64,000 nt of DNA from Ferdinandcohnia sp047246645 (GCF_047246645.1 NZ_JBFOKR010000005.1:186001-250000); one strand, 5' to 3'; positions 32,936-41,625 are shown, counted from the stretch's first letter. Program-made: numbers and translations. Notes: generated by a model not told the origin, from the letters alone.

Positions 32936-34950
32936 ACGTAGGTAAGAGACTCGTTTCTTATGCACTCCTATATAAAAAGATTATTATCTCAGCATTATTG
33001 ATGCTATCCATAGCGGTAGCAGCTGAGTTAACTGGCCCATTTATCGCAAAAATAATGATCGATGACCATATCCTTGGTATTGAAAATACCTGGTATGAAA
33101 CATCCGAAAGTCAAGACGCGGTGAACTACAATAATACCTGGTATAAGCGTTCAGACAACTTTACTGGTGGTGAAGAAAAAGGGAATGAAGCACGTATCCT
33201 TCAGGTTGGCCGTTCTTATTATTTTTTAAATAATAATATTGAATTTGATGGAGAGCGAAAAGCTACCAACGATGGTATTGAAATCAGTCGAAATGGGAAA
33301 ACAGCTTCTTATGCTGCTGAAAAGTTATCAGTTGATGAACTTGTCAGGTTCTATCGTCCAGAAGTTCCAAAGTTAATAAAACTAATTGCAATCTACTTTG
33401 GATTATTAGTTATTGCATCCATTTTTCATTACGGACAACGATATTTATTACAAACGTCGTCAAATCGCATCATACAAAAAATGCGGGAAGATGTATTTGG
33501 TCAAATTCAACGTCTTCCAATTCAATTCTTTGATAACTTGCCGGCAGGTAAAGTAGTATCAAGAATCACGAATGATACAGAAGCAATTCGCGACCTTTAT
33601 GTAACAGTGCTTGCAAACTTCTTCTCAAGTGCAATTTATATGACTGGTATTTTCATAGCACTATTTTTACTAGAGGTAAAACTAGCTTTAATTTGTTTAG
33701 TTTTAGTTCCAATATTAGTTATTTGGATCAAGGTGTATCGGAAATTTGCATCCAAGTACAATCACAAAATTCGCTCACTATTAAGTGAAATAAACGGAAT
33801 GATTAATGAGTCCATTCAAGGTATGACAATTATTCAAGCCTTTAAGCGACAAGAAGAATCTAAAAAAGAATTTGAAGCAATGAACGAAACCCATTTTTCT
33901 TATCAAAATAAGCTTCTGAGCTTAAATGCGTTAACATCGCACAACCTGGTAGGCGTTTTACGGAACCTTGCATTTGTAGCTTTGATTTGGTATTTCGGGG
34001 GAGCAGCGCTCAGTGCAGATAGCGTGATTTCGTTAGGTGTTCTTTATGCGTTTGTAGATTATTTAAATCGTCTTTTCCAACCAATTACCGGCATGGTAAA
34101 CCAGCTTGCTCTACTTGAGCAGTCCCTGGTTGCAGGTGAGCGAGTGTTTAAATTACTTGATACAAAAGGTATTGATGTATATGAAGATGAAATGCCACGA
34201 TATAAGGGAAATGTTGAGTTTAAACATGTAAACTTTGGTTATAAAGAAGGCGAGTATGTCCTAAAAGATATCTCGTTTGAAGCAAAACAAGGAGAAACGG
34301 TAGCACTAGTGGGTCATACAGGATCTGGAAAAAGTTCAATCATGAACCTATTATTCCGTTTTTATGACATCCAAGAAGGTAAAATTACGATTGATGGATT
34401 GAATATAAACGACATACCTAAGCAACAACTCAGAAAGCATATGGGGATTGTTTTACAGGATCCATACCTTTTTACAGGAACTATTGCATCAAATGTAAGC
34501 TTAGATGACCCATCCATTTCTCGTGAAAAGGTGGAAAAGGCATTAAGTGATGTCGGGGCAGATCAGTTATTAAAAAGCCTACCAAACGGCTATGATGAGC
34601 CTGTTATTGAAAAAGGTAGTACTCTATCATCAGGCCAACGTCAATTAATTTCCTTTGCTCGTGCACTAGCGTTTGATCCAGCAATTCTAATCCTAGATGA
34701 AGCAACTGCTAGTATTGATACTGAAACCGAAGCGGTAATTCAGGAGGCACTAGAGGTTCTGAAAAAGGGAAGAACAACTTTTATTATTGCGCATAGATTA
34801 TCGACGATCAAAAATGCGGACCAGATTCTAGTTTTAGACCGTGGCCAAATTGTGGAACAAGGAAATCATGATGAACTAATGCAAAATAAAGGCAAGTATT
34901 ATCAGATGTATCAGTTACAACAAGGCAAAAATTCATCAATGGCAGGCTAA
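32932..34950 (+). CDS. bmrD: Heterodimeric ABC multidrug exporter subunit BmrD
   Basis: 672 residues. An extra ectodomain of about 100 residues (about 45-145) lies between helix 1 and 2, a feature known for BmrD. The ATPase domain has Walker A GHTGSGKSS, signature LSSGQRQ and an intact Walker B ILILDEA with catalytic Glu. It forms the active heterodimer with BmrC, exporting drugs from the membrane. Translation is coupled to bmrC. Confidence 0.93.
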   Translation: MNVGKRLVSYALLYKKIIISALLMLSIAVAAELTGPFIAKIMIDDHILGIENTWYETSESQDAVNYNNTWYKRSDNFTGGEEKGNEARILQVGRSYYFLNNNIEFDGERKATNDGIEISRNGKTASYAAEKLSVDELVRFYRPEVPKLIKLIAIYFGLLVIASIFHYGQRYLLQTSSNRIIQKMREDVFGQIQRLPIQFFDNLPAGKVVSRITNDTEAIRDLYVTVLANFFSSAIYMTGIFIALFLLEVKLALICLVLVPILVIWIKVYRKFASKYNHKIRSLLSEINGMINESIQGMTIIQAFKRQEESKKEFEAMNETHFSYQNKLLSLNALTSHNLVGVLRNLAFVALIWYFGGAALSADSVISLGVLYAFVDYLNRLFQPITGMVNQLALLEQSLVAGERVFKLLDTKGIDVYEDEMPRYKGNVEFKHVNFGYKEGEYVLKDISFEAKQGETVALVGHTGSGKSSIMNLLFRFYDIQEGKITIDGLNINDIPKQQLRKHMGIVLQDPYLFTGTIASNVSLDDPSISREKVEKALSDVGADQLLKSLPNGYDEPVIEKGSTLSSGQRQLISFARALAFDPAILILDEATASIDTETEAVIQEALEVLKKGRTTFIIAHRLSTIKNADQILVLDRGQIVEQGNHDELMQNKGKYYQMYQLQQGKNSSMAG

Positions 34951-35061
34951 GTTACTTGTAAAGAAATGTTCATAAAATGTTCACTCCATAGACAAAAATA
35001 ACACATGATTCCTAAAGAATCGGTGGTACTCTAATAAAAAAGAGGGTATGGAGGGGTCATC

Positions 35062-35145
35062 TTGGAAGAACTATCAATTACATTTAACATTGCAGCTGCC
35101 TTAGTTCTAGTATTCTTTATTGGTAGTATGATAATTGAATCCTAA
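35062..35145 (+). CDS. Small hydrophobic peptide, 27 residues
   Basis: TTG start with GGAGGGG 6 bases before it. The peptide has an acidic N-terminus and a single hydrophobic helix (IAAALVLVFFIGSMII). It ends just before a bidirectional terminator. Single-helix peptides of this size occur near transporters as regulators, but no homologue is recognised. Confidence 0.5.
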   Translation: MEELSITFNIAAALVLVFFIGSMIIES

Positions 35146-35147
35146 TT

Positions 35148-35188
35148 AAAAATACTCATCAGCGTGATATCTGATGAGTATTTTTTTA
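35148..35188. terminator. Bidirectional terminator
   Basis: AAAAATACTCATCAG / CTGATGAGTATTTTT stem between the small peptide gene and the converging globin gene. Confidence 0.88.
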
Positions 35189-35572
35189 TTCCTCTGTGTT
35201 TACCATTATTCCAGCAACTTGTTGCAAGCGACTATAAAATGCATCTGCTGCATCTCCTGTTAGTCCAGTTTCTTCGAATGCCTCCTTCATGCAGCGTAAC
35301 CATGCATTTGCACGAGTAGGTGTAATCTCAAATGGGATATGTCGATGTCTCATCGCAGGAGGTCCAAATTCGTTACTATAAAGTGTAGGTCCGCCTAAAA
35401 ACTGAGTAAGAAACATTCGCTGTTTTCTTTTTATTTCCTCGATGTCACCTTCAAACAAAGGGCTCAAATCAGGATCACTATATACCTTTGGATAAAAAGC
35501 ATTTACCAATTTTTCTATTGTCGGTGTACCACCAATTTCTTCAAATAAAGTGTTTATTTTATATTGTTCCAT
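35186..35572 (-). CDS. Truncated haemoglobin (group II-like)
   Basis: 128 residues, typical 2-on-2 globin size: LFEEIGGTPTIEKLVNAFYPKVYSDPDL at the N-terminus, FLTQFLGGP in the middle and MRHRHIPFEITP carrying the proximal haem ligand (H78). It resembles B. subtilis YjbI. Likely roles are oxygen or NO binding; the exact reaction is unknown. The start has GGTGACAAG upstream, a moderate site. Confidence 0.9.
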   Translation of the reverse strand: MEQYKINTLFEEIGGTPTIEKLVNAFYPKVYSDPDLSPLFEGDIEEIKRKQRMFLTQFLGGPTLYSNEFGPPAMRHRHIPFEITPTRANAWLRCMKEAFEETGLTGDAADAFYSRLQQVAGIMVNTEE

Positions 35573-35710
35573 CTTGTCACCACCGTAGAATTTTCTATTG
35601 TTACTATACCAATACTAAAAATCAGTTAAAGTGATTTGTATCACACTCGGCACTATATGATTTTCATTTTTACGATTCTTTGCTATTATTAAAATATCTA
35701 TTTTTTTTAT

Positions 35711-35782
35711 GGTCAGAGTAATGACTGAACAAATAAGCTTTTGTAGGTACTCTAATACTAAACTTCACTTATTATTGTGACC
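35711..35782 (+). promoter_or_regulatory. Possible structured leader of the CNNM gene
   Basis: GGTCA (35711) can pair with TGACC (35778), enclosing AGAGTA (35715-35720) / TACTCT (35748-35753) and a nested ACAAA/TTTGT stem. This is a branched fold 40 bases before the gene. It fits no riboswitch class I know (not the M-box or Mn-sensing consensus). Confidence 0.3.
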
Positions 35783-35824
35783 TTACACAGAGCTGATTAA
35801 CAAAACTAGGAGAGTGAATTTTTC

Positions 35825-37090
35825 GTGGACGAATTGCCACTGAGTACCATTGTTTTATTATTTGTTTTAATTCTTTTATCTGCTTTTTTCTCAGCAAGTG
35901 AAACTGCTTTCTCAAGTGTAAACCGGATTCGACTAAAAAACTATGTTGACGAAAAGCGACGGGGAAGTAAAAAGGCTTATTATATTACAGAGCATTTTGA
36001 TAATGCGTTATCGACTATTCTAGTAGGTAATAATATTGTAAACATAGCAGCTGCTTCAATAGCGTCCAAGGTCGCGAGTGATATATTTGGTGGAAACACT
36101 GGGCTTGTCGTAAGTACATTTGTAATGACAATCTTAATATTAATCTTTGGGGAAGTTCTTCCAAAGTCTTTTGCGAAAGAAAATGCAGAATCCTTTTCAT
36201 TAGTTGTATCTGGTGTTTTATTTACGTTAATGAAAATATTAACACCGATTACTTTTCTATTCGGACTGTTAAAAGCAATGGCTGCAAAGCTTATTAAGAG
36301 TGATAATGACACTCCATCTTTTACAGAAGAAGAGTTAAAAGTAATGGTAGATATGAGTGAAGAAGAAGGAGTTATTGATAATAAGGAGAAAGAACTGGTT
36401 CATCGATCCTTAGACTTTAATGATATCCTAGTTGGTGAAATCCTAACACCAAGGATTGACATGGTCTCTGTTGAAGTGAATGATTCCATTGATAAAATTC
36501 GTGATATGTTTTTAGAGGAGCGCTATTCGCGTGTTCCTGTATACGAAGATAATACTGATAATATAATCGGAATTTTATCAGAGCGAGAATTTTTAAGTCA
36601 TCTTGTGCAGCAAAAGAAGATTGATATTCGCTCTCTAGTTCGAAAGCCATTCTTTGTTGTTGAATCGATGAAGATTTCAACACTATTACCAGAACTCCAA
36701 AAGAGTAAAACACATATGGCAATAGTCGTGGATGAATTCGGAGGAACTTCTGGACTAATCACCTTAGAAGACATTCTTGAAGAGATTGTCGGTGAAATTT
36801 GGGATGAACACGATGAAAAAATAAAATACATTACACAAATAGATGAAAATAACTATGAAATAAATGCTGATATACCCCTAGATGATTTTGCTGAGTTAAT
36901 GGGAATTGAAGAACCAGAAAGCTCTCATCATTCACTTGGCGGTTGGATATTTGAATCATTTGAAAAAATACCTGTTACAGGCGATACTTTTGATTACTTG
37001 CATTTATCATTAACTGTAACCGAAGTTGAAAATAGACGTATTCGAAAAGTAAATGTTGAAGTTAATCAACCAATACTAGAAGTTGATTAG
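35825..37090 (+). CDS. CNNM/CorC family (hemolysin-type) membrane protein with CBS pair
   Basis: 421 residues: DUF21 membrane domain with four helices (about 8-150; SAFFSASETAFSSVNRIRL and GEVLPKSFAKENAE are family marks), a CBS pair (about 210-335; ILTPRIDMVSVEV, MAIVVDEFGGTSGLITLEDILEEIVGEI) and a CorC/HlyC C-terminal domain (about 345-420). Such proteins are linked to magnesium or divalent cation export. Start is GTG with AGGAGAGTG upstream. Confidence 0.9.
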   Translation: MDELPLSTIVLLFVLILLSAFFSASETAFSSVNRIRLKNYVDEKRRGSKKAYYITEHFDNALSTILVGNNIVNIAAASIASKVASDIFGGNTGLVVSTFVMTILILIFGEVLPKSFAKENAESFSLVVSGVLFTLMKILTPITFLFGLLKAMAAKLIKSDNDTPSFTEEELKVMVDMSEEEGVIDNKEKELVHRSLDFNDILVGEILTPRIDMVSVEVNDSIDKIRDMFLEERYSRVPVYEDNTDNIIGILSEREFLSHLVQQKKIDIRSLVRKPFFVVESMKISTLLPELQKSKTHMAIVVDEFGGTSGLITLEDILEEIVGEIWDEHDEKIKYITQIDENNYEINADIPLDDFAELMGIEEPESSHHSLGGWIFESFEKIPVTGDTFDYLHLSLTVTEVENRRIRKVNVEVNQPILEVD

Positions 37091-37098
37091 AAAACTAG

Positions 37099-37150
37099 GC
37101 GAGAGCAGAGCCGTAGTGCACTTATGCAGATAGGAAAGAATTTTATACTT
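37099..37150 (-). repeat. Interspersed repeat family 1, copy 2
   Basis: The minus strand of this stretch matches 5565-5617: AAGTATAAAATTCTTTCCTA, then TCTGCATAAG and CTACGGCTCTGCT, with about five differences. Confidence 0.8.
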
Positions 37151-37156
37151 ACAAAA

Positions 37157-37184
37157 TAAGGATAGCCTTTGGGCTATCCTTTTC
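37157..37184 (+). terminator. Terminator after CNNM gene
   Basis: AAGGATAGCC / GGCTATCCTT stem with TTT tail. Confidence 0.8.
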
Positions 37185-37220
37185 AACAGGAAAAAGCATA
37201 TAATTTTCAACTAAGTTTTA

Positions 37221-37498
37221 TGTCTAGCCCCAGCGCCTAGCCAGTTTTCCCACCTGAATAAGCTTCTTCGATTATCTTGCGCAAAAGCTTTGCTTTTAAG
37301 CAGCTCGAGGTCGCTTCACCACTCCTGCGGCGGCAACACTAAGGAATGGCTTCGTGAGCATAAGCTTCGCAGAAAAATTGGTTTAGCAATTTTTAGAGCC
37401 TCCTCGTCAGGGTTTCGACGCATAGGATGTGCTAGTGCCGTCGTTGCCACAGGACGTGGCGGTTTTTAGTAGATGTTCCTTTTTCAAGGCGCTTGCGC
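37221..37498 (+). repeat. Long GC-rich intergenic mosaic repeat, copy 1
   Basis: Begins CCCCAGCGCCTAGCCAG and ends CAAGGCGCTTGCGC. It matches 47361-47774 in the same orientation over its full length, apart from a roughly 115-base insertion in the other copy. It contains hairpins of the type GCCACAGGACGTGGC and is non-coding, much richer in GC than its surroundings. Confidence 0.85.
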
Positions 37499-37505
37499 AT
37501 TTCTT

Positions 37506-37901
37506 TTAATGAACCAACTTTTCAAGGTGTTCTGGTATTCGTATTTTTTCTTCTGAATCGGCTTTATGGTCGCAAGAGTGATAATCAAACAATATATCTG
37601 TAGGCGTTTTTACACTCAGTTCGAGGATGTAATCTCCCTTATCTCCCTTTGTTTCAAGATAAAACACTTTATCATCGACCTTTAAATGATAAAAATTATA
37701 CTGAAACCCAAGAAAGACCTTTGTATCAAAGACTGTATCAGGATGTGTTGCAATATATTGTGCAAGCTCATCGATTGTCAACGTCATCGAAGGCTTATGC
37801 AACACTGAATCCAATTTAGCTTTTACAGCATTTGATGTATGATTAATTGTGGTTTTTGCCATGTTAGTGATATTCCGTAAAAACTGATTTACTTCACTCA
37901 T
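37506..37901 (-). CDS. Small protein of unknown function
   Basis: 131 residues, not recognised. An N-terminal helical part (VNQFLRNITNMAKTTINHTSNAVKAKL) is followed by a mixed alpha/beta part with LTIDELAQYIATHPDTVF and FLGFQYNFYHLKVDDKVFYLETKG. No signal peptide or membrane helix. I start at ATG 37901 (TAGGAGAG upstream), two codons inside a possible GTG. It is next to the yozQ-like and sspB genes, which raises the chance of sporulation-linked expression, but no promoter was identified. Confidence 0.65.
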   Translation of the reverse strand: MSEVNQFLRNITNMAKTTINHTSNAVKAKLDSVLHKPSMTLTIDELAQYIATHPDTVFDTKVFLGFQYNFYHLKVDDKVFYLETKGDKGDYILELSVKTPTDILFDYHSCDHKADSEEKIRIPEHLEKLVH

Positions 37902-37931
37902 CTGCACTCTCTCCTAAGAACAATTCCGAAA

Positions 37932-38141
37932 TTACTCCTCGTAACCTTTTCTCGGAATTTCAAAGTCCTGTCCATTTGCATCATCTATGACAGCTTTAAT
38001 CTCACCTTCCATATATGCATCACTTACCTGTTCATGTGTAGTTGCCAGGCCAGAAGAAAGTTCGTCATTTTTTTTATAGTCGTCTGTATGATAATATCGT
38101 CCAGCTAATTCATCTGTGCTGTTTTGAAACTTATCCTTCAA
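37932..38141 (-). CDS. yozQ: YozQ-like (DUF4025) small protein
   Basis: 69 hydrophilic residues: DELAGRYYHTDDYKKNDELSSGLATTHEQVSDAYMEG, then IPRKGYEE. I recall this pattern from YozQ/DUF4025 proteins of Bacillus. Function unknown. Start TTG with AGGAGATTACT before it. The 326 bases between it and sspB hold no gene I can support, only the sspB terminator. Confidence 0.7.
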   Translation of the reverse strand: MKDKFQNSTDELAGRYYHTDDYKKNDELSSGLATTHEQVSDAYMEGEIKAVIDDANGQDFEIPRKGYEE

Positions 38142-38417
38142 AGTAATCTCCTCCTGAAAATATATCTTCGTATTTAGTATTTCTTCTCTTACTTGTAATA
38201 AGTCAAGTCAAAACTTGGAACATTAGGTTGAGAGTAAGGAAGGGTGTCTGAGGTAATTCTTAGGGGATAGGAAATTTAGGCAAGATATACTAGAACACAA
38301 ATATCTTCCTTAAAATAAACCCAGGAATCGTACCCTCAAACAGAAGAAAGTTCAAGTGGAGGTACGTAACTCCGCAATCTTACCAATAACACAACTATGT
38401 TTTTACGTAGACAATAC

Positions 38418-38446
38418 AAGAGACACCCCGCAGGGTGCCTCTTTTC
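38418..38446 (-). terminator. Terminator after sspB
   Basis: AGAGGCACCC / GGGTGTCTCT stem, read on the minus strand, 20 bases after the sspB stop. Confidence 0.7.
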
Positions 38447-38467
38447 AGCCATATTATTTAATTGATA

Positions 38468-38671
38468 TTAAGCTTGACGACCACTCATAGATTGTTGAGC
38501 GAAAGATACTAAACGCTTTGTGATTTCTCCACCAACTGATCCGTTTGCGCGAGATGTAGTATCAGCACCTAAGTTTACACCAAATTCTTGAGCAATTTCA
38601 TACTTCATTTGATCGATTGCTTGTTGAGCACCTGCTACTAATAATTGGTTACTGTTGTTGTTGTTTGCCAT
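38468..38671 (-). CDS. sspB: Small acid-soluble spore protein, alpha/beta type
   Basis: 67 residues with both SASP signatures: FGVNLGADTTSRANGSVGGEITKRLV and the GPR protease site region YEIAQEFGV (cleavage expected after E). It coats spore DNA in the A-like form, protecting it from UV and heat, and is degraded at germination. The ribosome site AAGGAGATGAAGG is strong. A sigma-G-type promoter lies about 160 bases upstream, leaving an unusually long leader that contains a tRNA-like element. Confidence 0.97.
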   Translation of the reverse strand: MANNNNSNQLLVAGAQQAIDQMKYEIAQEFGVNLGADTTSRANGSVGGEITKRLVSFAQQSMSGRQA

Positions 38672-38703
38672 GTTCCTTCATCTCCTTAAACTAAGATTTT
38701 TTT

Positions 38704-38763
38704 TGGTGGGTTACTCCGGAATTGCACCAGATATAAGGGTTTCCTTAGCCACTAGGCTAACCC
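38704..38763 (-). ncRNA. tRNA-like element with encoded CCA, in sspB leader
   Basis: Read on the minus strand, 60 bases fold as a reduced cloverleaf. The acceptor stem is GGGTTA / TAACCC followed by A-CCA; the D-like arm is GCC-TAGT-GGC; the anticodon-like arm TAAGG-AAAC-CCTTA has a loop too short for decoding; the T arm is TCTGG-TGCAATT-CCGGA with a near-normal T loop (G instead of the second T). It is either a decayed tRNA or a tRNA-like RNA. It lies between the sspB promoter and its ribosome site. Confidence 0.55.
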
Positions 38764-38828
38764 GTAATGTTATTAATTGTTGCTCCGTTGTTGCCGTTGA
38801 ATTAATGTGTTGCTGTGTTTGTACTAAG

Positions 38829-38858
38829 TATTATGTGAAATTCAAATGATTATATTCG
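38829..38858 (-). promoter_or_regulatory. Sigma-G-type promoter of sspB
   Basis: On the minus strand CGAATA (38858-38853) and CATAATA (38835-38829), spacer 17. Both match the forespore sigma-G consensus (GHATR and CATNHTA) used by SASP genes. Confidence 0.75.
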
Positions 38859-38958
38859 AAAAAGTAAGTGGCAATTAATTCCTGTAAAAAAGAAAGCATA
38901 ACACCTTTTTTTCATCAAAAACTAGAAGTACAGGAATACGATAAAAGGGAGACAACTT

Positions 38959-39201
38959 ATGAATATATGCCCGTTATGTAATGGATTGGATACAGCTAGT
39001 TTTTCTTGTAATCAATGTGGAAATAGACTGGAGGATTCAGGACGAGTAATCGATTTTTTTGATGATTATAGTGCGTATATGCCAATTGATGAGATGAAAA
39101 AAATTGATGGTTACGAGAATACGCTGAGCCAACATGAATGTGCTCATTTGTTTTATTGTAATAACTGTCAGAATGAGGAAGTAAAGTTTATTAAGGAATG
39201 A
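38959..39201 (+). CDS. Small zinc-ribbon protein
   Basis: 80 residues with three C-x2-C pairs: CPLC (4-7), CNQC (16-19) and CNNC near the C-terminus (about 68-71), plus H/C in ECAHLF. It should bind one or two zinc ions. The middle is acidic. Function unknown; it may be a nucleic acid or protein binding ribbon. Start ATG with AAAGGGAGA. Confidence 0.7.
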   Translation: MNICPLCNGLDTASFSCNQCGNRLEDSGRVIDFFDDYSAYMPIDEMKKIDGYENTLSQHECAHLFYCNNCQNEEVKFIKE

Positions 39202-39230
39202 AAAAAGGTCGCCATCGGGCGACCTTTTCG
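39201..39230. terminator. Bidirectional terminator
   Basis: AAAAGGTCGCC / GGCGACCTTTT stem between the zinc-ribbon gene and the converging msmX. Confidence 0.88.
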
Positions 39231-39234
39231 TTTA

Positions 39235-40332
39235 TTAGCGAATTCTTAATTCAGTTTCTGTATCGAAGAAGTGAGATTTGTTCATGTCGAATGCTAGTTC
39301 TAAGTTTTGTCCTGGCTTAATGTCTGTACGTGAATCAACACGAGCAACAAATTCTTGACCAGATACTTGTGAGTAAAGCATTGTTTCAGCACCCATTAAT
39401 TCAGCAACTTCAATGTTAGCAGTTACTTTTGAACCTTGAGAAGCTTCAATGAACACTGGTTCATCATGAATGTCTTCAGGACGAATACCAAGAACAACCT
39501 CTTTATTTACATAGCCTTTATCACGAAGAAGTTTCATTTTTCCTTCTGGAACAGCAATTGATACATCTCCAAGTTGGAATGAACCATCTTTTAATGTTCC
39601 TTGGAAGAAGTTCATAGCAGGAGATCCAATGAAACCAGCTACGAAGATGTTTTCAGGACTATCATATACATCCTTTGGTGCACCGACTTGTTGAATGATA
39701 CCATCTTTCATAACTACAAGACGAGTAGCCATTGTCATCGCTTCTGTTTGGTCATGCGTTACGTAGATAGTAGTTGTTTGTAAACGTTGGTGTAGCTTTG
39801 AAATTTCTGCACGCATTTGTACACGAAGTTTCGCATCAAGGTTTGATAAAGGTTCGTCCATTAAGAATACCTTTGCATCACGAACGATAGCACGACCTAG
39901 TGCAACACGTTGACGTTGTCCACCTGATAAAGCTTTTGGCTTACGAGTTAAGTATTCTTCTAATCCAAGAATCTTAGCAGCGTCTTTTACACGACGATCG
40001 ATTTCGTCTTTAGGCATTTTACGAAGTTTTAAACCGAATGCCATGTTATCATACACATTCATATGTGGATATAATGCATAGTTTTGGAATACCATTGCAA
40101 TATCACGGTCTTTTGGTGCAACATCGTTTACACGCTTATCGTCAATGTAGAAATCACCTTTTGAAATTTCTTCAAGACCAGCAATCATACGTAAAGTTGT
40201 AGATTTACCACAACCAGATGGACCTACGAATACAATAAATTCTTTATCTTGAATATGAAGGTTAAAGTCTTCTACAGCAGTTACTTTGTTATCATATACC
40301 TTATAAATATGGTCAAGTCTTAATTCAGCCAC
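39235..40332 (-). CDS. msmX: Carbohydrate ABC importer ATPase MsmX/UgpC type
   Basis: 365 residues: Walker A GPSGCGKST, Q-loop VFQNYALYPHM, signature LSGGQRQR, Walker B VFLMDEPLSNLD, then the C-terminal MalK-like regulatory barrel (about 240-365; GIRPEDIHDEP). B. subtilis MsmX is a shared ATPase energising several sugar importers. No sugar permease gene is nearby, which fits a shared role. Start GTG with AGGAGGG upstream. Confidence 0.93.
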   Translation of the reverse strand: MAELRLDHIYKVYDNKVTAVEDFNLHIQDKEFIVFVGPSGCGKSTTLRMIAGLEEISKGDFYIDDKRVNDVAPKDRDIAMVFQNYALYPHMNVYDNMAFGLKLRKMPKDEIDRRVKDAAKILGLEEYLTRKPKALSGGQRQRVALGRAIVRDAKVFLMDEPLSNLDAKLRVQMRAEISKLHQRLQTTTIYVTHDQTEAMTMATRLVVMKDGIIQQVGAPKDVYDSPENIFVAGFIGSPAMNFFQGTLKDGSFQLGDVSIAVPEGKMKLLRDKGYVNKEVVLGIRPEDIHDEPVFIEASQGSKVTANIEVAELMGAETMLYSQVSGQEFVARVDSRTDIKPGQNLELAFDMNKSHFFDTETELRIR

Positions 40333-40444
40333 TTTGAGCCCTCCTAATGAAATCGTTTTCTTTCTATAGGCTTAGTTTACTGAATCAACGTAAAACCGTA
40401 AATGTAAAAAGTGCACAAAAGTTTGAAAGGGTTTTCGTGCATGT

Positions 40445-41350
40445 CTACGAATCAGTAAAATGCTCCAATGTAAGAATCGCTAAATAGGTTGTGACAGCAC
40501 CTTGAAAATGCTTAATATCAATACCGGACTTTTCAATAAACTTGTCAATTCGATATTGTAGACTATTGCGATGCATATATAGGCGCTTTGAGGCATTAGA
40601 GACATTTAAGTTACTTTCTAAGAAAACCTTAATATTTTCTAAAAGTTCATCATCATTCTGGATATCCTCTGGTATTACGTTTACAAGGGTGTTCCGGAGG
40701 GGGGAATCCATTTTTTCTAGAAATAAATACGGTAAAATATCATGAGTATAGTAAACCTTAGTCTGATACAAATAATGCATTCCTTTTTGGAATAACTCTT
40801 TTTCTGTTCTAAAAGTGTCATGTAGCTGTTGAGTTATTGAATGAACCTGTCCAACAAATAAATGGAAATCAGCATAAAAGTCACTAGTTAACGTAACAAC
40901 TAGCTCTTCAAAGCTAACTTCATCAACTGTTTCATCATTTCGATGCTCAATAATTAAACCGGTGTATTCATTTTCCCAAAGAAATGTAGTTTCCCTTGAA
41001 AGTACTGAAACAATAGCTTCTTGGAATTCATGTTTGTCAGTAATAGGTTGGTTTGCGTGTATATGAATCAGTCTGCAATGAGAAAAAGTTTGTGGGCTTT
41101 TCATATTTAGTTGATTTAAAAATAAGAGATTATACCAGTATAACTGTATGTCAGACATTTCTTGATTGTTCTTACCATAAGGTGTAAATAGGGAAGATAA
41201 CAAGGTTACCTCTTGTGAAGTTAGATGGTCTTTTTTAATGCCGAAATAAGCACCAGTTTCTGTTATAAACCACAAATATGTATCGGTTTGAATAGGTAGA
41301 TCACCAAGGATCAAAGCATCTTTGTAATGCCTTTTTAGATTTTCTAACAT
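40445..41350 (-). CDS. PucR/CdaR-type helix-turn-helix regulator
   Basis: 301 residues. The C-terminus (about 236-296) is a PucR-type HTH: FLESNLNVSNASKRLYMHRNSLQYRIDKFIEKSG. The long N-terminal part has no clear sensor signature. Such proteins activate catabolic genes for purines, sugar diacids or sugars. It lies 112 bases upstream of msmX on the same strand, so it may control msmX, but that is position only. Start ATG with AAGGGA. Confidence 0.8.
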   Translation of the reverse strand: MLENLKRHYKDALILGDLPIQTDTYLWFITETGAYFGIKKDHLTSQEVTLLSSLFTPYGKNNQEMSDIQLYWYNLLFLNQLNMKSPQTFSHCRLIHIHANQPITDKHEFQEAIVSVLSRETTFLWENEYTGLIIEHRNDETVDEVSFEELVVTLTSDFYADFHLFVGQVHSITQQLHDTFRTEKELFQKGMHYLYQTKVYYTHDILPYLFLEKMDSPLRNTLVNVIPEDIQNDDELLENIKVFLESNLNVSNASKRLYMHRNSLQYRIDKFIEKSGIDIKHFQGAVTTYLAILTLEHFTDS

Positions 41351-41439
41351 TTTAGTTCGTGTCCCTTCTATCCTGCAATCAAAAATCTCCTTCTATTATA
41401 TCAGAAGGAGATTGTAATGTTGAATGTATGAAAGTTAGC

Positions 41440-41625
41440 TTATTCTGATGTATGTGGTGGGTCTTCTTTTTCGAAATCGCGTGCTTCTTCTATATTGGTT
41501 GAACCATGGAACCGGTGGACACTGCCGCCTGACATTCCTTCGTTAATAAATCGATCTACGTCCATAAATACTTTGTCTTTACCCTCGTATTGAAGGTCAA
41601 CACGCTCATTCCCTTTTTTAGACAT
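41440..41625 (-). CDS. Small hydrophilic protein of unknown function
   Basis: 61 residues, acidic and glycine-containing (VDLQYEGKDKVFMDVDRFINEGMSGGSVHRF), ending EDPPHTSE. Ribosome site GGAGG. Likely a real gene by its start and composition; its position among spore genes hints at sporulation, without proof. Confidence 0.6.
   Translation of the reverse strand: MSKKGNERVDLQYEGKDKVFMDVDRFINEGMSGGSVHRFHGSTNIEEARDFEKEDPPHTSE

Noticed and set aside
38704..38763. Functional tRNA gene
   Set aside because: The anticodon-like loop has four bases, the D arm is too small and the total length is 60; it cannot decode normally.
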